From: a virus
Reading direction: 5' to 3' (one strand)
Length of the DNA stretch: 64,000 nucleotides
Virus record (IMG/VR): IMGVR_UViG_3300044732_000704
Span: 1-64,000 of that record
Part shown: positions 8,393-17,172 of the stretch, piece after piece
Position numbering within the stretch: position 1 is the first letter of the stretch
Layout of the letters: each line of letters opens with the position of its first letter
Notes under the pieces: generated by a model
Told to the model about the DNA's origin: nothing
The model's input: the letters and a program-made list of their open reading frames with translations, nothing else
Database searches by the model: none
Made by a program: the position numbers and the translations under genes

Positions 8393-8608
8393 TTAAATCC
8401 CCTCCAGTAAATATTGTTGTTCATATTTGTCATTGTAATGTTCATCAAAATAACACAAAGCTGGATTACCGTCAAGAGTGCTTAAACGTTTATGTTCTTT
8501 CGTAGCCATCTGACTGCACACAGTACGAATACAAGCACCTAATGTAATAAGCTGACTATGTTCGTGGTATAAGTCCCAAGCTTGTGCTAGGATCTGTTGC
8601 TTAGTCAT
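8393..8608 (-). CDS. Hypothetical protein
   Basis: 71 residues, mostly helical, with three Cys. GAGGAG-type ribosome site upstream. Unrecognised. Confidence 0.5.
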   Translation of the reverse strand: MTKQQILAQAWDLYHEHSQLITLGACIRTVCSQMATKEHKRLSTLDGNPALCYFDEHYNDKYEQQYLLEGI

Positions 8609-8622
8609 GATGTTCTCCTCAA

Positions 8623-8997
8623 TTAAACAAAACGAACGTTAGTTATTACTCGTTGTTCTTCTACGGCATAACCGTGCTGAAGCATTAACTTTAACCAGAA
8701 ACTAGATACTTCATGTTTAGTGCTTGTCATACATTGGTATCTAATCTCCTTTGTGAATTCTTTAACACATTCTTCTAGAGAAGTACATTCAGACATGTTG
8801 ATGCTTGCCCACATGTCTGCATCACCATAAGGGCTGTAGTTTACCCTACCATCCACCAACTCAGTAGCTATGTACATAGGGTATTCTGTTCGTGTAGCTA
8901 AATCGAACACTACGGTTCCATTAACAGCTTTGATTTCGACATCACAACCGCAAAGAACTAAATATTTAACAATATCTAGCACAGTAAAATCAGTCAT
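8623..8997 (-). CDS. Hypothetical protein
   Basis: 124 residues from the ATG at 8997, which has AAGGAGAG at ideal spacing. A longer open frame exists to 9144, but it would run through the upstream gene and has no ribosome site. The protein is acidic and unrecognised. Confidence 0.5.
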   Translation of the reverse strand: MTDFTVLDIVKYLVLCGCDVEIKAVNGTVVFDLATRTEYPMYIATELVDGRVNYSPYGDADMWASINMSECTSLEECVKEFTKEIRYQCMTSTKHEVSSFWLKLMLQHGYAVEEQRVITNVRFV

Positions 8998-9007
8998 AAT
9001 TCTCTCC

Positions 9008-9187
9008 TTAAACTTGTCTAATATGTTTAATATGAATCTCGTACTTCTCGTCTTCATGTAACATCTGACCAAAGAAGAACGCAGCATCGATCTCATCGAA
9101 TGCAGTAATTTGGTATTCTCCAGTTGTAGTAATGATGTTATCATCTACAATGGTGTGTTTAGTGAAATGTATTTCATAAAGTTTCAT
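9008..9187 (-). CDS. Hypothetical protein, first gene after a promoter
   Basis: 59 residues starting MKLYEIHFTKHT. The ATG at 9187 has AGGAG; the frame extends upstream to 9274, but that part overlaps the promoter and is not expected to be translated. Unrecognised. Driven by the promoter at 9215-9243. Confidence 0.5.
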   Translation of the reverse strand: MKLYEIHFTKHTIVDDNIITTTGEYQITAFDEIDAAFFFGQMLHEDEKYEIHIKHIRQV

Positions 9188-9214
9188 CAGGTATCTCCTA
9201 TATTTGTTGAGATA

Positions 9215-9243
9215 AGAATACACACAAGCACATTTAATGTCAA
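9215..9243 (-). promoter_or_regulatory. Sigma70-type promoter
   Basis: TTGACA (9238-9243), 17-bp spacer, TATTCT (9215-9220), read on the - strand. It lies directly after the nrdB terminator. The linking sequence TTATTGCCTAAAATAAA is shared with the terminator-promoter module near 33252-33332. Confidence 0.75.
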
Positions 9244-9264
9244 CATTTATTTTAGGCAATAAAA

Positions 9265-9284
9265 AGCCCCGCATGAGCGGGGCT
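9265..9284 (-). terminator. Terminator after nrdB
   Basis: Stem AGCCCCGC / GCGGGGCT with a TCAT loop and a T-run on the - strand. Confidence 0.85.
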
Positions 9285-9301
9285 AGGTTCTGATAATTCT
9301 A

Positions 9302-10378
9302 TCAGACATCAAAGTTCAAATCTAAATTATCTGTATCATCAACAATGTTACCCACGTTGTAATCACTTAACTGTACTTCTTGAGCAGCCACTTGAATCAC
9401 ACCAGACTTTAGATACTTATTCATGTACGGTAGGGGGTTCTTTTCGATAAATGGTTGTTCTGCAACAAGGTCGAAGCTCTTATACAACGGAGTTGCCATG
9501 TACATTACAAACTCCCGAAGTAATACAGGACTCAACCCTACCACTCTACGACCATCGCTAAATAAATGCTCTGTCCATTTATGTTCCTGCTCAACTACGG
9601 CGTTAATAATAGCGTTGATTTCAGGCTTAATGATTAAGAACTCAGCATACCATTCAGGGTCTTTCAACAAATTCTTCAGCACAGTATAGTCCATCTTGGC
9701 GTGAAGCAACTCATCAAAACAGATCAATCCCACCAAACCGGCAATACCTTGAAACACTCCTGTCTCCGCAATGGCGAATGTCACAGCAAACGATGACATG
9801 AAACTAACTCCCTCAAAAGCCATTAAAGCAAACATCACTCGAAGTAATGCACGAATCTTGTCTTTACGTGGACTGTCTTCTTTCAATCTGTACAACGCAC
9901 CAAAAGCTTCTCCGATCACTTTAGAGCGCTTAATCACTTCTACATTACTATATGTCTTCTCCAACAAATCCTTAGCGTTAGGGATTGTCTGCTTAACGAT
10001 ATGAGCATACGTTCTACTGTGAATAATCTCAAAAAAACTCTGAATAGTCACCATAGCTTCAAGCTCACTGTTTGTGACATAGGGTAGTAGTAGTTCAGCC
10101 AACGACTTAGCCGCAATGCTATCTGCTGTGTATTGCCACATGATTGTCTCAACCATCAAATCTGTTGTTTCTTTAGGTAGAGTGAGCATATCCATTTTGT
10201 CTTGTGTGAGGTCATATTCAAACTCACTCCAGCGCTGACCAAACTGCTGTTGGTAAAGTTCTTCAATGTCGGGATAAGCTACATTCACTGAATCATACAA
10301 GCCTAACTTCTCGCCTAAGAACAATGGGTACTTACCTGTGACATAACCTTTATTATTTACGTTGAATACTTCTAACAT
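9302..10378 (-). CDS. nrdB: Ribonucleoside-diphosphate reductase class Ia, small subunit
   Basis: 358 residues. All di-iron ligands and the radical Tyr are visible with the E. coli NrdB spacing: D86, E117, H120, Y124 (EIIHSRTY), E189 (FEGVSF), E223 and H226 (FDELLHAK). The acidic tail DNLDLNFDV resembles the peptide that docks on NrdA. It makes the tyrosyl radical used to reduce ribonucleotides to deoxyribonucleotides. It lies downstream of nrdA, with a terminator hairpin between them and another after it. GGAGG ribosome site. Confidence 0.93.
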   Translation of the reverse strand: MLEVFNVNNKGYVTGKYPLFLGEKLGLYDSVNVAYPDIEELYQQQFGQRWSEFEYDLTQDKMDMLTLPKETTDLMVETIMWQYTADSIAAKSLAELLLPYVTNSELEAMVTIQSFFEIIHSRTYAHIVKQTIPNAKDLLEKTYSNVEVIKRSKVIGEAFGALYRLKEDSPRKDKIRALLRVMFALMAFEGVSFMSSFAVTFAIAETGVFQGIAGLVGLICFDELLHAKMDYTVLKNLLKDPEWYAEFLIIKPEINAIINAVVEQEHKWTEHLFSDGRRVVGLSPVLLREFVMYMATPLYKSFDLVAEQPFIEKNPLPYMNKYLKSGVIQVAAQEVQLSDYNVGNIVDDTDNLDLNFDV

Positions 10379-10397
10379 ATTTCCTCCAGAAATGAAA

Positions 10398-10418
10398 AAG
10401 GGAGCATTACGCTCCCTT
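10398..10418 (-). terminator. Hairpin between nrdA and nrdB
   Basis: Stem AAGGGAGC / GCTCCCTT, loop GTAAT, followed by TTTTTC on the - strand. It would reduce nrdB relative to nrdA unless read through. Confidence 0.75.
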
Positions 10419-10422
10419 AAAA

Positions 10423-11340
10423 TTATAACTTACAAGATTCGCAACCATCTTCAGCTTCTACTGTGTTGTGTAACGTAGTAGCTCGTTTAGGTTTGGTGTT
10501 GACGTAATACCAAGTCTTGTTGCCTAGCTTGAAGTGAGTGACGAACTCCTTCATCAGAACAGACATAGGCACCTTACCATCGGGATAGTTCTCAGGAGCA
10601 CGGAACATATCACAGCTAGTGGCTTGGTCAGTGAAATCTTGTATTTCAGAATAATACTTCGACATCACATTATTGTCAATATCCCATGCAGTTAAATGTT
10701 TACCTTCAATGAACTCTTTACAAATAAACTGAACCACACCCTTACGGCACTTCTTATACACAATCTTCTCTCTAGGACTGTACACGGAGTTAGGTACACC
10801 GCTCAAAAGACTGCTGCTCTCGGTAGGCATGTGAGCAACAAGAACAGAATGTTTCCGTGGCTTACCTCGCAATACTTCCCAGTCGAACTTACAGTCTTTC
10901 TTTATTGCTGTGTCAATAGGTAGCCATTTCGCATCAATACCTTCCACAGCGAATCCAGAAGCCTCAGAGAGCTTTTGAGAGGCTTTTAGCAGATAGTAGT
11001 AGTGACGTTCAGCTAAATATCTAACGCGCTCTAAAGACTCTACAGACCCATCATAGTCAAGTTTATTGTTGTATAAGTCAACAGCCAATCCCAACATACC
11101 CACACCAACGGAACGGCGAGACATAATATCAGCTTTCATTGAATCTGTCATCATTGGTGCGCTCTCAATCATAATGTCGATAGCTTCCAATGTCAAATCG
11201 GCTATGTGCTCGTATTCATCATCCGTCACAGCAGCTACGTTGATTCCAGATAAAGAACAGAAAGCTGTTTCACCTGTAGCTTTGGACGAATAAAGCTCTT
11301 TCATACCTTTGTAGCCTTTTGTCGGTAATTGTATTTCCAT
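10423..11340 (-). CDS. nrdA: Ribonucleotide reductase large subunit, exon 2
   Basis: C-terminal 305 codons of class Ia NrdA. They begin MEIQLPTKGYK, matching the residues that follow NLC in phage NrdA proteins (T4: NLC-MEI). The exon contains the substrate-loop and beta-barrel region (MSRRSVGVGMLGLAVDLYNN), MPTESSSLLSGVPNS and a C-terminal redox Cys pair (EAEDGCESCKL). It joins in frame to exon 1 after removal of the 298-nt intron. The ATG at 11340 is the first exon codon and need not be a start. Spliced protein: 723 residues. Confidence 0.9.
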   Translation of the reverse strand: MEIQLPTKGYKGMKELYSSKATGETAFCSLSGINVAAVTDDEYEHIADLTLEAIDIMIESAPMMTDSMKADIMSRRSVGVGMLGLAVDLYNNKLDYDGSVESLERVRYLAERHYYYLLKASQKLSEASGFAVEGIDAKWLPIDTAIKKDCKFDWEVLRGKPRKHSVLVAHMPTESSSLLSGVPNSVYSPREKIVYKKCRKGVVQFICKEFIEGKHLTAWDIDNNVMSKYYSEIQDFTDQATSCDMFRAPENYPDGKVPMSVLMKEFVTHFKLGNKTWYYVNTKPKRATTLHNTVEAEDGCESCKL

Positions 11341-11638
11341 CAGTTGTGTTCAGCAGAGTTCGCTAATCTCTACCAGCGGCTTTACCCGCATCTATATGTT
11401 GCCATATAGCTCAGACTATATCATGTAGGTTCTTTCACGTAACCTACCCCTCCGCTTCGCTACGCTTGTAGCTACTCTACTCCATTCTGTCACGTTCACA
11501 GTGTTTCGATAGTCGTTACGGGTTATCGGTATCCAGTAGAACTCCGTCAAGCGGAGGGAACATTCAACCGATCTTCCCACGGTATTGTCTCAAAGAGATG
11601 TTCACCGTTTTCAAAGGGTTTATTCTGTGCCAAGATTA
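11341..11638 (-). ncRNA. Group I (IA2-like) self-splicing intron in nrdA
   Basis: 298 nt without an ORF. The 5' exon ends in U, and the internal guide GCACAGA pairs with exon TCTGTGT, leaving the required U-G wobble at the splice site. Core blocks resemble the T4 td intron in order: AACGGTGAAC ... AGACAAT, GTAACGACTATC (P3/P6 side), GATATAGTCTGAGC (P7/P3'), GATTAGCGAAC...GAACA. It ends in G just before exon 2. Splicing restores TGT-ATG, that is NLC-MEI. Splicing has not been shown here; the match to known introns is strong. Confidence 0.92.
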
Positions 11639-12892
11639 ACACAGATTACTTTGTCTAATTGTATCCAAGAACGGAGTATGTTTATTTGCCCTGCTCACAT
11701 TGATTGCATAGAAACGTCCTGTCTCTTGTCTGATTGTAAGGAAAGCTTTTAACATCTCACGAGCTTTAACTTTCTTGTGCTTCGTATCAACCTTCAGCAA
11801 CTTCTCTACAGCTTTGTTGTAGGTATCCATATCTGCCGTATAGAACAAATCATACAGCTTCGGTGCATCAGACAGACTAAACATATACCAGTCTGTATCA
11901 GTCACTACAGCATTGAAGAATGCGTCATTGAAAGCAAACGAATAATCCAGCTTGTCAATACGTGTTTCAAAATCTGTTAGCTGAGATTTCCAGTTAAACA
12001 CATCCATCACTTCTGGATTGATACACTGCACAGTCACTGTAGCGTTACCACCACGAGTGATTTGTGTTAGTGCTTTCACTTCCCCGTTCAATGCTTTGTA
12101 AATAGGACTCAACCCTAAGTGAGCTACACGACCACCTTTCACCGGAGAATGTTTAGTACGTAATGTGTACTCAATACCAATACCTGCTTTCTTAGCTGTC
12201 ATCCGATAAGCGATGTGATTAGCTACACCAATAGACTCGGTAGAGTCACCAGCACTAATTACACAGCAACTGATTGTATCCCAATCGCCATTACGCAGAC
12301 CATTCAAAGCTGGAGTAGGTAGATTAATCTTACCCTTCACCAACGCTTTCATAAAGTTAAAAGCTTTTTGTGTATCACCGAACAAAGCAACAGAGATACC
12401 GAAGTATGCTAAGTGAGGTGTCTCAATTATTACATCATTAATCTTACAAGCGTACTTGTCCGTGAACTGCTTTACCTGCCAGTACTCTAAACGTGTCTGC
12501 TTAATCTCGTTATACCAATCTTCCCAGACTGGATTGTATGGAGGAATGTAATCACTATCCCATACAGAGAAATCTTCATACGCTTGTAGAATATCTTTCA
12601 AGCTATCTCGATCATCGACACCAAAGACATACTTCATGTTCTTACGAATTGTAGCAAACTCTAAACGGCTCGCTACACGACTATATTCAAGATTCTCTTT
12701 ATCAATACAAACATCAATCATTGTCTGGTGAATGTCAACTGTAGAGATTTTATCTGTCAGCTTTTTATATGTCTCAAATGCAATGTCTGACCAATTACCA
12801 CCAACCTCTGTTGCATATTCAGCCCAGCGATTAAACTTGTCTGTGTCAAACGGAACCACTTCACCATTACGCTTAGTTACTGAACTAATCAT
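11639..12892 (-). CDS. nrdA: Ribonucleotide reductase large subunit, exon 1
   Basis: N-terminal 418 codons. The sequence has an ATP-cone-like start (VTKRNGEVVPFDTDKFNRWAE), the finger-loop region and catalytic Cys area (GDWDTISCCVIS; LNGLRNGD), and ends TIRQSNLC. Without splicing, translation stops at a TAA three bases into the intron. It reduces NDPs together with NrdB. It overlaps the glutaredoxin gene by four bases (ATGA), so electron donor and enzyme are co-translated. Confidence 0.92.
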
Positions 12893-13089
12893 ACAACCAC
12901 CACAACACCATCCTGCATCACTACAGGAACAGAACGAAACCCTTGTTCTTTCAAGAATGCTAACGCTTCTGGGTTTTCTTCTAACTTAATCTCTGTGAAC
13001 TCTTTCCCCTGAGCTTTAAGCTTATTCTTCACAGTAACACAATTAGGACATACGTTTTTACTAAATACTACTAACCCTTCAGAATACAT
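12889..13089 (-). CDS. Glutaredoxin / NrdH-like redoxin
   Basis: 66 residues, short for the family. Redox motif CPNC at residues 14-17 (FSKNVCPNCVTVK) and cis-Pro block SVPVV near residue 53. It would pass electrons to the adjacent ribonucleotide reductase. It overlaps nrdA by four bases. The compact length and CPNC site are seen in phage glutaredoxins. Confidence 0.85.
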   Translation of the reverse strand: MYSEGLVVFSKNVCPNCVTVKNKLKAQGKEFTEIKLEENPEALAFLKEQGFRSVPVVMQDGVVVVV

Positions 13090-13091
13090 TA

Positions 13092-13460
13092 TTACTCCTT
13101 CAATCCTAATGCTTTGAAAAATTCTTCATTGTACTCGAACAGATACTTCACCATATTGTCTTTACCACGTTTCTTCCATGCTTCGTCACTGCGCTCATAC
13201 CCACTATAGATATAACCACCCGTCTGTTCAAGGTTAGTGATAGGAGAACGAAAGGTTTGTCCATCAGCTAACTCTAAACGCTCATAAGGTCGGTTAGTAT
13301 CAACACCAAACAAATGAAGCATTGCCTTAATAAGCTTATCGTCTTGTGTAGCGCAATACCCTTGCTTACATACTTCTGTGTTAGCTAAATCAACTAATGC
13401 TACATTGTAATTAAAATCGAAGTACTTGTCATCAATTTTTGGTAAATCTTTCAGATCCAT
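13092..13460 (-). CDS. Hypothetical protein between thyX and glutaredoxin
   Basis: 122 residues, acidic, no recognised motif. Its start shares a base with the thyX stop region, placing it in the deoxynucleotide synthesis operon; a link to that pathway is inference. Confidence 0.5.
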   Translation of the reverse strand: MDLKDLPKIDDKYFDFNYNVALVDLANTEVCKQGYCATQDDKLIKAMLHLFGVDTNRPYERLELADGQTFRSPITNLEQTGGYIYSGYERSDEAWKKRGKDNMVKYLFEYNEEFFKALGLKE

Positions 13461-14152
13461 TATTGTTGCTCCGTTAATACTTTACTCAGTGAAGGGAAAT
13501 ACTTCAGTAAGAATCCTTTAGCTGCGTCAGCAATGTCACAATGTTCATCTTGCGTTACCCCACGTTCAGAACGTAATCCTGTGTAATGAATCCATGTGCG
13601 AACTGTACCATTCATATACATAGCTGACATAGTAAGACCTTCCGGCATAAATACACGAGTGCATTCTTTTGCAGCATCACGACTGCGCCACTTCTTAACT
13701 TTAGCCTGAATTAGTTGGATGACTTCTTCTTGGTCAGCATACCACTCGGTTTCATCTTCTTGACTGAATGCACCAGCGATTGAATTCTGACGATTCTTTG
13801 TATCTTGTTTACGCAGCTCTCGCAGACAGAACATATCATCTGTTACATCAGCATACCGCTGGCTAAACTCTTGAAACTTAGCTGAGCTATGCCGCAGTAC
13901 TTGGCGGCTAATATCACGAGGAGCTTTAATCTCCAACACTAAGTTAGCCATATCAAACACAGACCAATGACCATTACGAGCGCAATAGGCTAACAGCTTG
14001 TCTGCTGTGTCAAAATCTAGTTGATTGTTTGGATTACTTACACGAGCTTGATAACTGATTAAGCCTTCACTATCGGGGATATAATCAACCAAAGGGACTG
14101 TAATACCGATTGCGTTTACTTCATACTTATCTTTAAAATGTTCTACCTTCAA
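13460..14152 (-). CDS. thyX: FAD-dependent thymidylate synthase
   Basis: 230 residues. ThyX signature region at residues 83-100 (SRQVLRHSSAKFQEFSQRY), giving R87-H88-x-x7-S97 and R99. The usual third residue of the RHR motif is Ser here. It converts dUMP to dTMP using methylene-tetrahydrofolate, FAD and NADPH. It lies in an operon with RNR, redoxin and MazG, forming a dNTP supply unit. The next residues and length fit the family well. Confidence 0.9.
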   Translation of the reverse strand: MKVEHFKDKYEVNAIGITVPLVDYIPDSEGLISYQARVSNPNNQLDFDTADKLLAYCARNGHWSVFDMANLVLEIKAPRDISRQVLRHSSAKFQEFSQRYADVTDDMFCLRELRKQDTKNRQNSIAGAFSQEDETEWYADQEEVIQLIQAKVKKWRSRDAAKECTRVFMPEGLTMSAMYMNGTVRTWIHYTGLRSERGVTQDEHCDIADAAKGFLLKYFPSLSKVLTEQQ

Positions 14153-14156
14153 ACTA

Positions 14157-14345
14157 CTACTCCTTGTTTAGTTCAACAAACTTCACATTCTCTAAACCAA
14201 TCTTACGCCGATACCGATTGAAAAGCAAGCTTAACATTTGTGTATCTCTATTCGCAATACTAACAGCTTTAATCACTCCACGAAATACACTATGATTTGT
14301 TGATACATATTCAAATGACCATTCAGTGATAATTGGTTCAATCAT
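14157..14345 (-). CDS. Hypothetical protein
   Basis: 62 residues, basic C-terminus. Overlaps the mazG stop by four bases. Unrecognised. Confidence 0.45.
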   Translation of the reverse strand: MIEPIITEWSFEYVSTNHSVFRGVIKAVSIANRDTQMLSLLFNRYRRKIGLENVKFVELNKE

Positions 14346-14701
14346 AAGCTCTCCAACACTTCACGTTCAGCGGTTAAGTCACGAGTGAAAGCATCTTCTT
14401 CCGTGAACTTGTCAGGGAAGCGTGTCTTCAGTTTACTAATCACCCGATTCATCTCTGTTTCAAAGTCTGTGTCTAGCTCATCAAACAGAATAGCCAGATA
14501 CCAAAGAATATCACCAGCTTCTTCTTTAATGTTTACAACATCTAATTCTTTGCCATAATACTTTGCTTTCTTCAAAGCATCTTGTAACTCACCAGCTTCA
14601 GTTACACACCCGTCAATAGCATGTTCAATACGGTGATTCTGTGGAAAGTAGTTCGGCGACTCTGTACGAATTGCATCTTTGATAAATTGTTTACTGTTCA
14701 C
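14342..14701 (-). CDS. mazG: MazG-like NTP pyrophosphohydrolase
   Basis: 119 residues. All-alpha NTP-PPase pattern: ExxE (TEAGEL, E35/E38) and ExxD (KEEAGDILWYLA, E61/D64), with a conserved Lys-rich loop between. The family hydrolyses NTPs or dNTPs to NMP and pyrophosphate; phage versions have also been linked to ppGpp or dNTP pool control. It sits in the dNTP operon. No ribosome-site problem. Confidence 0.85.
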   Translation of the reverse strand: MNSKQFIKDAIRTESPNYFPQNHRIEHAIDGCVTEAGELQDALKKAKYYGKELDVVNIKEEAGDILWYLAILFDELDTDFETEMNRVISKLKTRFPDKFTEEDAFTRDLTAEREVLESL

Positions 14702-14713
14702 TAATTCACTCCT

Positions 14714-14884
14714 TTATAAATAAGTGTAATCTTCAGAGATTATTTCACCATTCAACATCACTTGAATAACTATGACATCATCGCAGTTTCGAGAATCTTT
14801 ATATATTCGCACACTCAATTGTTCTAGTAACAACTCTCTTACGTAGTTGTCAAATTCGTCTTTGGTATCTAGTGACAATTTCAC
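14714..14884 (-). CDS. Small hypothetical protein, GTG start
   Basis: 56 codons starting GTG with GGAGAG five bases upstream. The product begins MKLSLDTKDEFDNYVREL and is helical then beta. It fills the gap between mazG and the next gene. Unrecognised. Confidence 0.5.
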   Translation of the reverse strand: MKLSLDTKDEFDNYVRELLLEQLSVRIYKDSRNCDDVIVIQVMLNGEIISEDYTYL

Positions 14885-14895
14885 TAATTCTCTCC

Positions 14896-15600
14896 TTATT
14901 TAATACGAGCTTTGATGAAGTAACTTTTCGGAGCTGCGCTATGTTTTCCATCGACACTGAAGCCAAAGCAATAACCACTGAAAAATACTTCATCCGTAAC
15001 CTTAGTGACAGTATTAACATATCCATAATTGTCTAAGAATTCCCAACCTTCTTCCATAGCCTGTTGCCAATCTTCAAGAGTCATTTCTGAAATTGGTCTG
15101 AATTGTTGTTCTTTCTGTTTACCCGCCAAGCTATCATAGGCAGCAAATAAGGTGTCTAACTGATCCAACAGTTCACCTTCTCGTGTAGAACCACCATCAC
15201 CTTTTTTATAAGAATGATGTTTCAGCATCTTCTCATTCAATGCACGATAGGTAGATGCTTGTTGACCTAAAGCTGTGTAATCTGTTTCTAATGTAATCTC
15301 AGCAACAAGCTCACGAAGCATATTTATTTCGTCAATCAGTGAATCGTATTCCTCTTGAGTGATACGCACAAACGCATCTGATTGCTTGATGATTACTTCT
15401 GGGTCTTGTTCTTCGGCGGTTTCATCAACAACTTTCCAAATACCCTCTTTAATTCTGGAAATAATGTCATCTTCGCTATACACGGTAGTAGACCACCCTG
15501 TCCGTAGGTTAGTTACTTCTGGATACCCATCACCCAACATAACAACGTTGTATGTGTTTCCTGACACAGCAAACTTAAACGGAAACTTTAATTCACTCAT
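14896..15600 (-). CDS. Hypothetical protein, first gene after promoter
   Basis: 234 residues, with beta-rich ends and a helical middle (about 70-150). No recognised motif. It is driven by the promoter at 15646-15674; the 5' leader carries half of a long inverted repeat. Confidence 0.5.
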   Translation of the reverse strand: MSELKFPFKFAVSGNTYNVVMLGDGYPEVTNLRTGWSTTVYSEDDIISRIKEGIWKVVDETAEEQDPEVIIKQSDAFVRITQEEYDSLIDEINMLRELVAEITLETDYTALGQQASTYRALNEKMLKHHSYKKGDGGSTREGELLDQLDTLFAAYDSLAGKQKEQQFRPISEMTLEDWQQAMEEGWEFLDNYGYVNTVTKVTDEVFFSGYCFGFSVDGKHSAAPKSYFIKARIK

Positions 15601-15645
15601 ATTTCTCTCCTCATTATTGACACAGGAACGTGTTGTCAGGCTATT

Positions 15646-15674
15646 ATTCTACACAACTTCAATTCCCGTGTCAA
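15646..15674 (-). promoter_or_regulatory. Sigma70-type promoter within a long inverted repeat
   Basis: TTGACA (15669-15674), 17 bp, TAGAAT (15646-15651). TTGACACAGGAA (15617-15628) is the near-perfect reverse complement of 15663-15674, so the two arms flank the -10 and start site. Confidence 0.75.
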
Positions 15675-15692
15675 GCGTTTGTTTAGGTTTAT

Positions 15693-16658
15693 TTAGCTTA
15701 CTACATTGAGATGCAAAGCATCCCGTTCTTCTTTAGTGAACAAGTTCTTACTGCTTCGTGTAGTTGCGCCACAATCTAAACAACGGTACTGCTGAAACTT
15801 ACTCTTAGACGTAAAAGCAAAACCATCTTCGACAACAGACTTACTACCACAACGACAAACATGCTCACCAATATCGCCAAACAGGTTCAGGTTTGGATGC
15901 GTCTTATCCCAAGGAGCTAACTTGATGTAAAGTTCTTCCAGTGACAACACATCATATTTGTTATATGTCTCGCATTCTTCCCAAGCCTCAATATTATCAT
16001 TAAGCATCTGTTTCCACAACTCAAACCCTGAGAACTTGTTGTGTTTCTGCTTCTTGTATTTGACGCACAATTTATCCGTCATCCACTCCAATTTGTTAGA
16101 AGTGAAACCAAACACAGCTTTAGCAATCTGTAATGTATCAATATGCTTGAATGGTCGTGGTGGCTGATAACCCTTCAGAATGAAACGGGCGTTTAGTTTC
16201 TTAGCATCGAACTTTTTAGAGTTCTGTCCAATCACTACATCAGCTTCATTAATGAGATTCCACATCATATCCAAAATAACACTGTCATCTTCTTGACTGA
16301 CCACACCACGTAAATCTCTATAGAAAATTTCAGACTCATCTGAACCTAACCACTTTGCGGCTGCTGACAGAATAAACCATTCACCTTCGATTTGATTAAG
16401 ACCTACGTTCTGTTGCCACAGCCCCCAAGTGTATGAGCGAAGCGGTGCAGTCTCAATATCAAGAAGCAACACCTTAGCACCTTTCGGCTGAGATAGCGCC
16501 TCAGAATCGTTCTCAGAGCGTTTTAAGCTACTAATGTATTCATTCACCTGCGACTTTCCACGACCCAACATCTTAGCAATCGTTCTGCCTGATTGTACAC
16601 CAGTAGCTAATAACTCGTCAACCTTACTGTGCCACTCTTTACGTTTAATATTAGTCAT
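15693..16658 (-). CDS. RNase H-fold 3'-5' exonuclease (DEDD type) with HTH and zinc ribbon
   Basis: 321 residues. N-terminal HTH (about 18-45, SGRTIAKMLGRGKSQVNEY). The DEDD exonuclease core starts with LLLDIETAP (D, E near 67-69) and ends with YNKYDVLSLEELY. A C-terminal zinc ribbon carries CRCG and CLDCG. The combination of a DNA-binding HTH, exonuclease and zinc ribbon suggests nucleic-acid processing during replication or repair; related proteins are annotated as YprB-like or phage exonucleases. Confidence 0.7.
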   Translation of the reverse strand: MTNIKRKEWHSKVDELLATGVQSGRTIAKMLGRGKSQVNEYISSLKRSENDSEALSQPKGAKVLLLDIETAPLRSYTWGLWQQNVGLNQIEGEWFILSAAAKWLGSDESEIFYRDLRGVVSQEDDSVILDMMWNLINEADVVIGQNSKKFDAKKLNARFILKGYQPPRPFKHIDTLQIAKAVFGFTSNKLEWMTDKLCVKYKKQKHNKFSGFELWKQMLNDNIEAWEECETYNKYDVLSLEELYIKLAPWDKTHPNLNLFGDIGEHVCRCGSKSVVEDGFAFTSKSKFQQYRCLDCGATTRSSKNLFTKEERDALHLNVVS

Positions 16659-16863
16659 TGCGCATTAACTCCCGTTGCAATAAAACAATTTCATTTTCTA
16701 AACTACGAATAGTTCCACGAAGCTCTAAGATTTCTTCATCTTTCTCTAAGAGCTTTTCTTCATACTCATCTTCTAATTCATCTGTAGCTTTCTCAACAGC
16801 TTCTTCAATAAGAATCTTTACAGCAAGTTCAATATCTTCTACGTGTCGAATTGGGATATGCAC
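16651..16863 (-). CDS. Coiled-coil protein
   Basis: 70 residues, almost wholly heptad-patterned, Glu- and Leu-rich (about residues 20-68). Overlaps the exonuclease gene by eight bases, so they may act together. No other motif. Confidence 0.5.
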   Translation of the reverse strand: MHIPIRHVEDIELAVKILIEEAVEKATDELEDEYEEKLLEKDEEILELRGTIRSLENEIVLLQRELMRND

Positions 16864-17172
16864 TTACACATCCTCCCGTAATTTAGCTAATACACCTTCA
16901 ACGTTTAGTTCGTCTGAGTGTTGTAGAATACTCAGAAGTTCTTCTCTGTGTTCAATAAACAAATCGTAGAACTCAGCAGGGTCACAGCCTGTGTATTCTA
17001 CAATGTCAAATAAGAAATTATACAAAGCATCATTCAATTCATATTCTGCTTTCAATACCACAAATTGCTGTACGTTGAATAATCGTCCCTGTAGCTCAGG
17101 GAACAGTTTGTATAATGTTCCATTCTCTAAGAGTTCTGTAAACTCATGTGTTGTTAGTTGGTAAATACTCAT
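16864..17172 (-). CDS. Hypothetical protein
   Basis: 102 residues, helical and acidic. Contiguous with the coiled-coil gene, overlapping the next upstream gene by four bases. Unrecognised. Confidence 0.5.
   Translation of the reverse strand: MSIYQLTTHEFTELLENGTLYKLFPELQGRLFNVQQFVVLKAEYELNDALYNFLFDIVEYTGCDPAEFYDLFIEHREELLSILQHSDELNVEGVLAKLREDV

Noticed and set aside
8623-9144. Extended start for 8623-8997
   Set aside because: It would overlap 9008-9187 and has no ribosome site; the ATG at 8997 has an ideal one.
9008-9274. Longer version of the 9008-9187 gene
   Set aside because: The extra codons overlap the promoter at 9215-9243, upstream of the likely transcript start.
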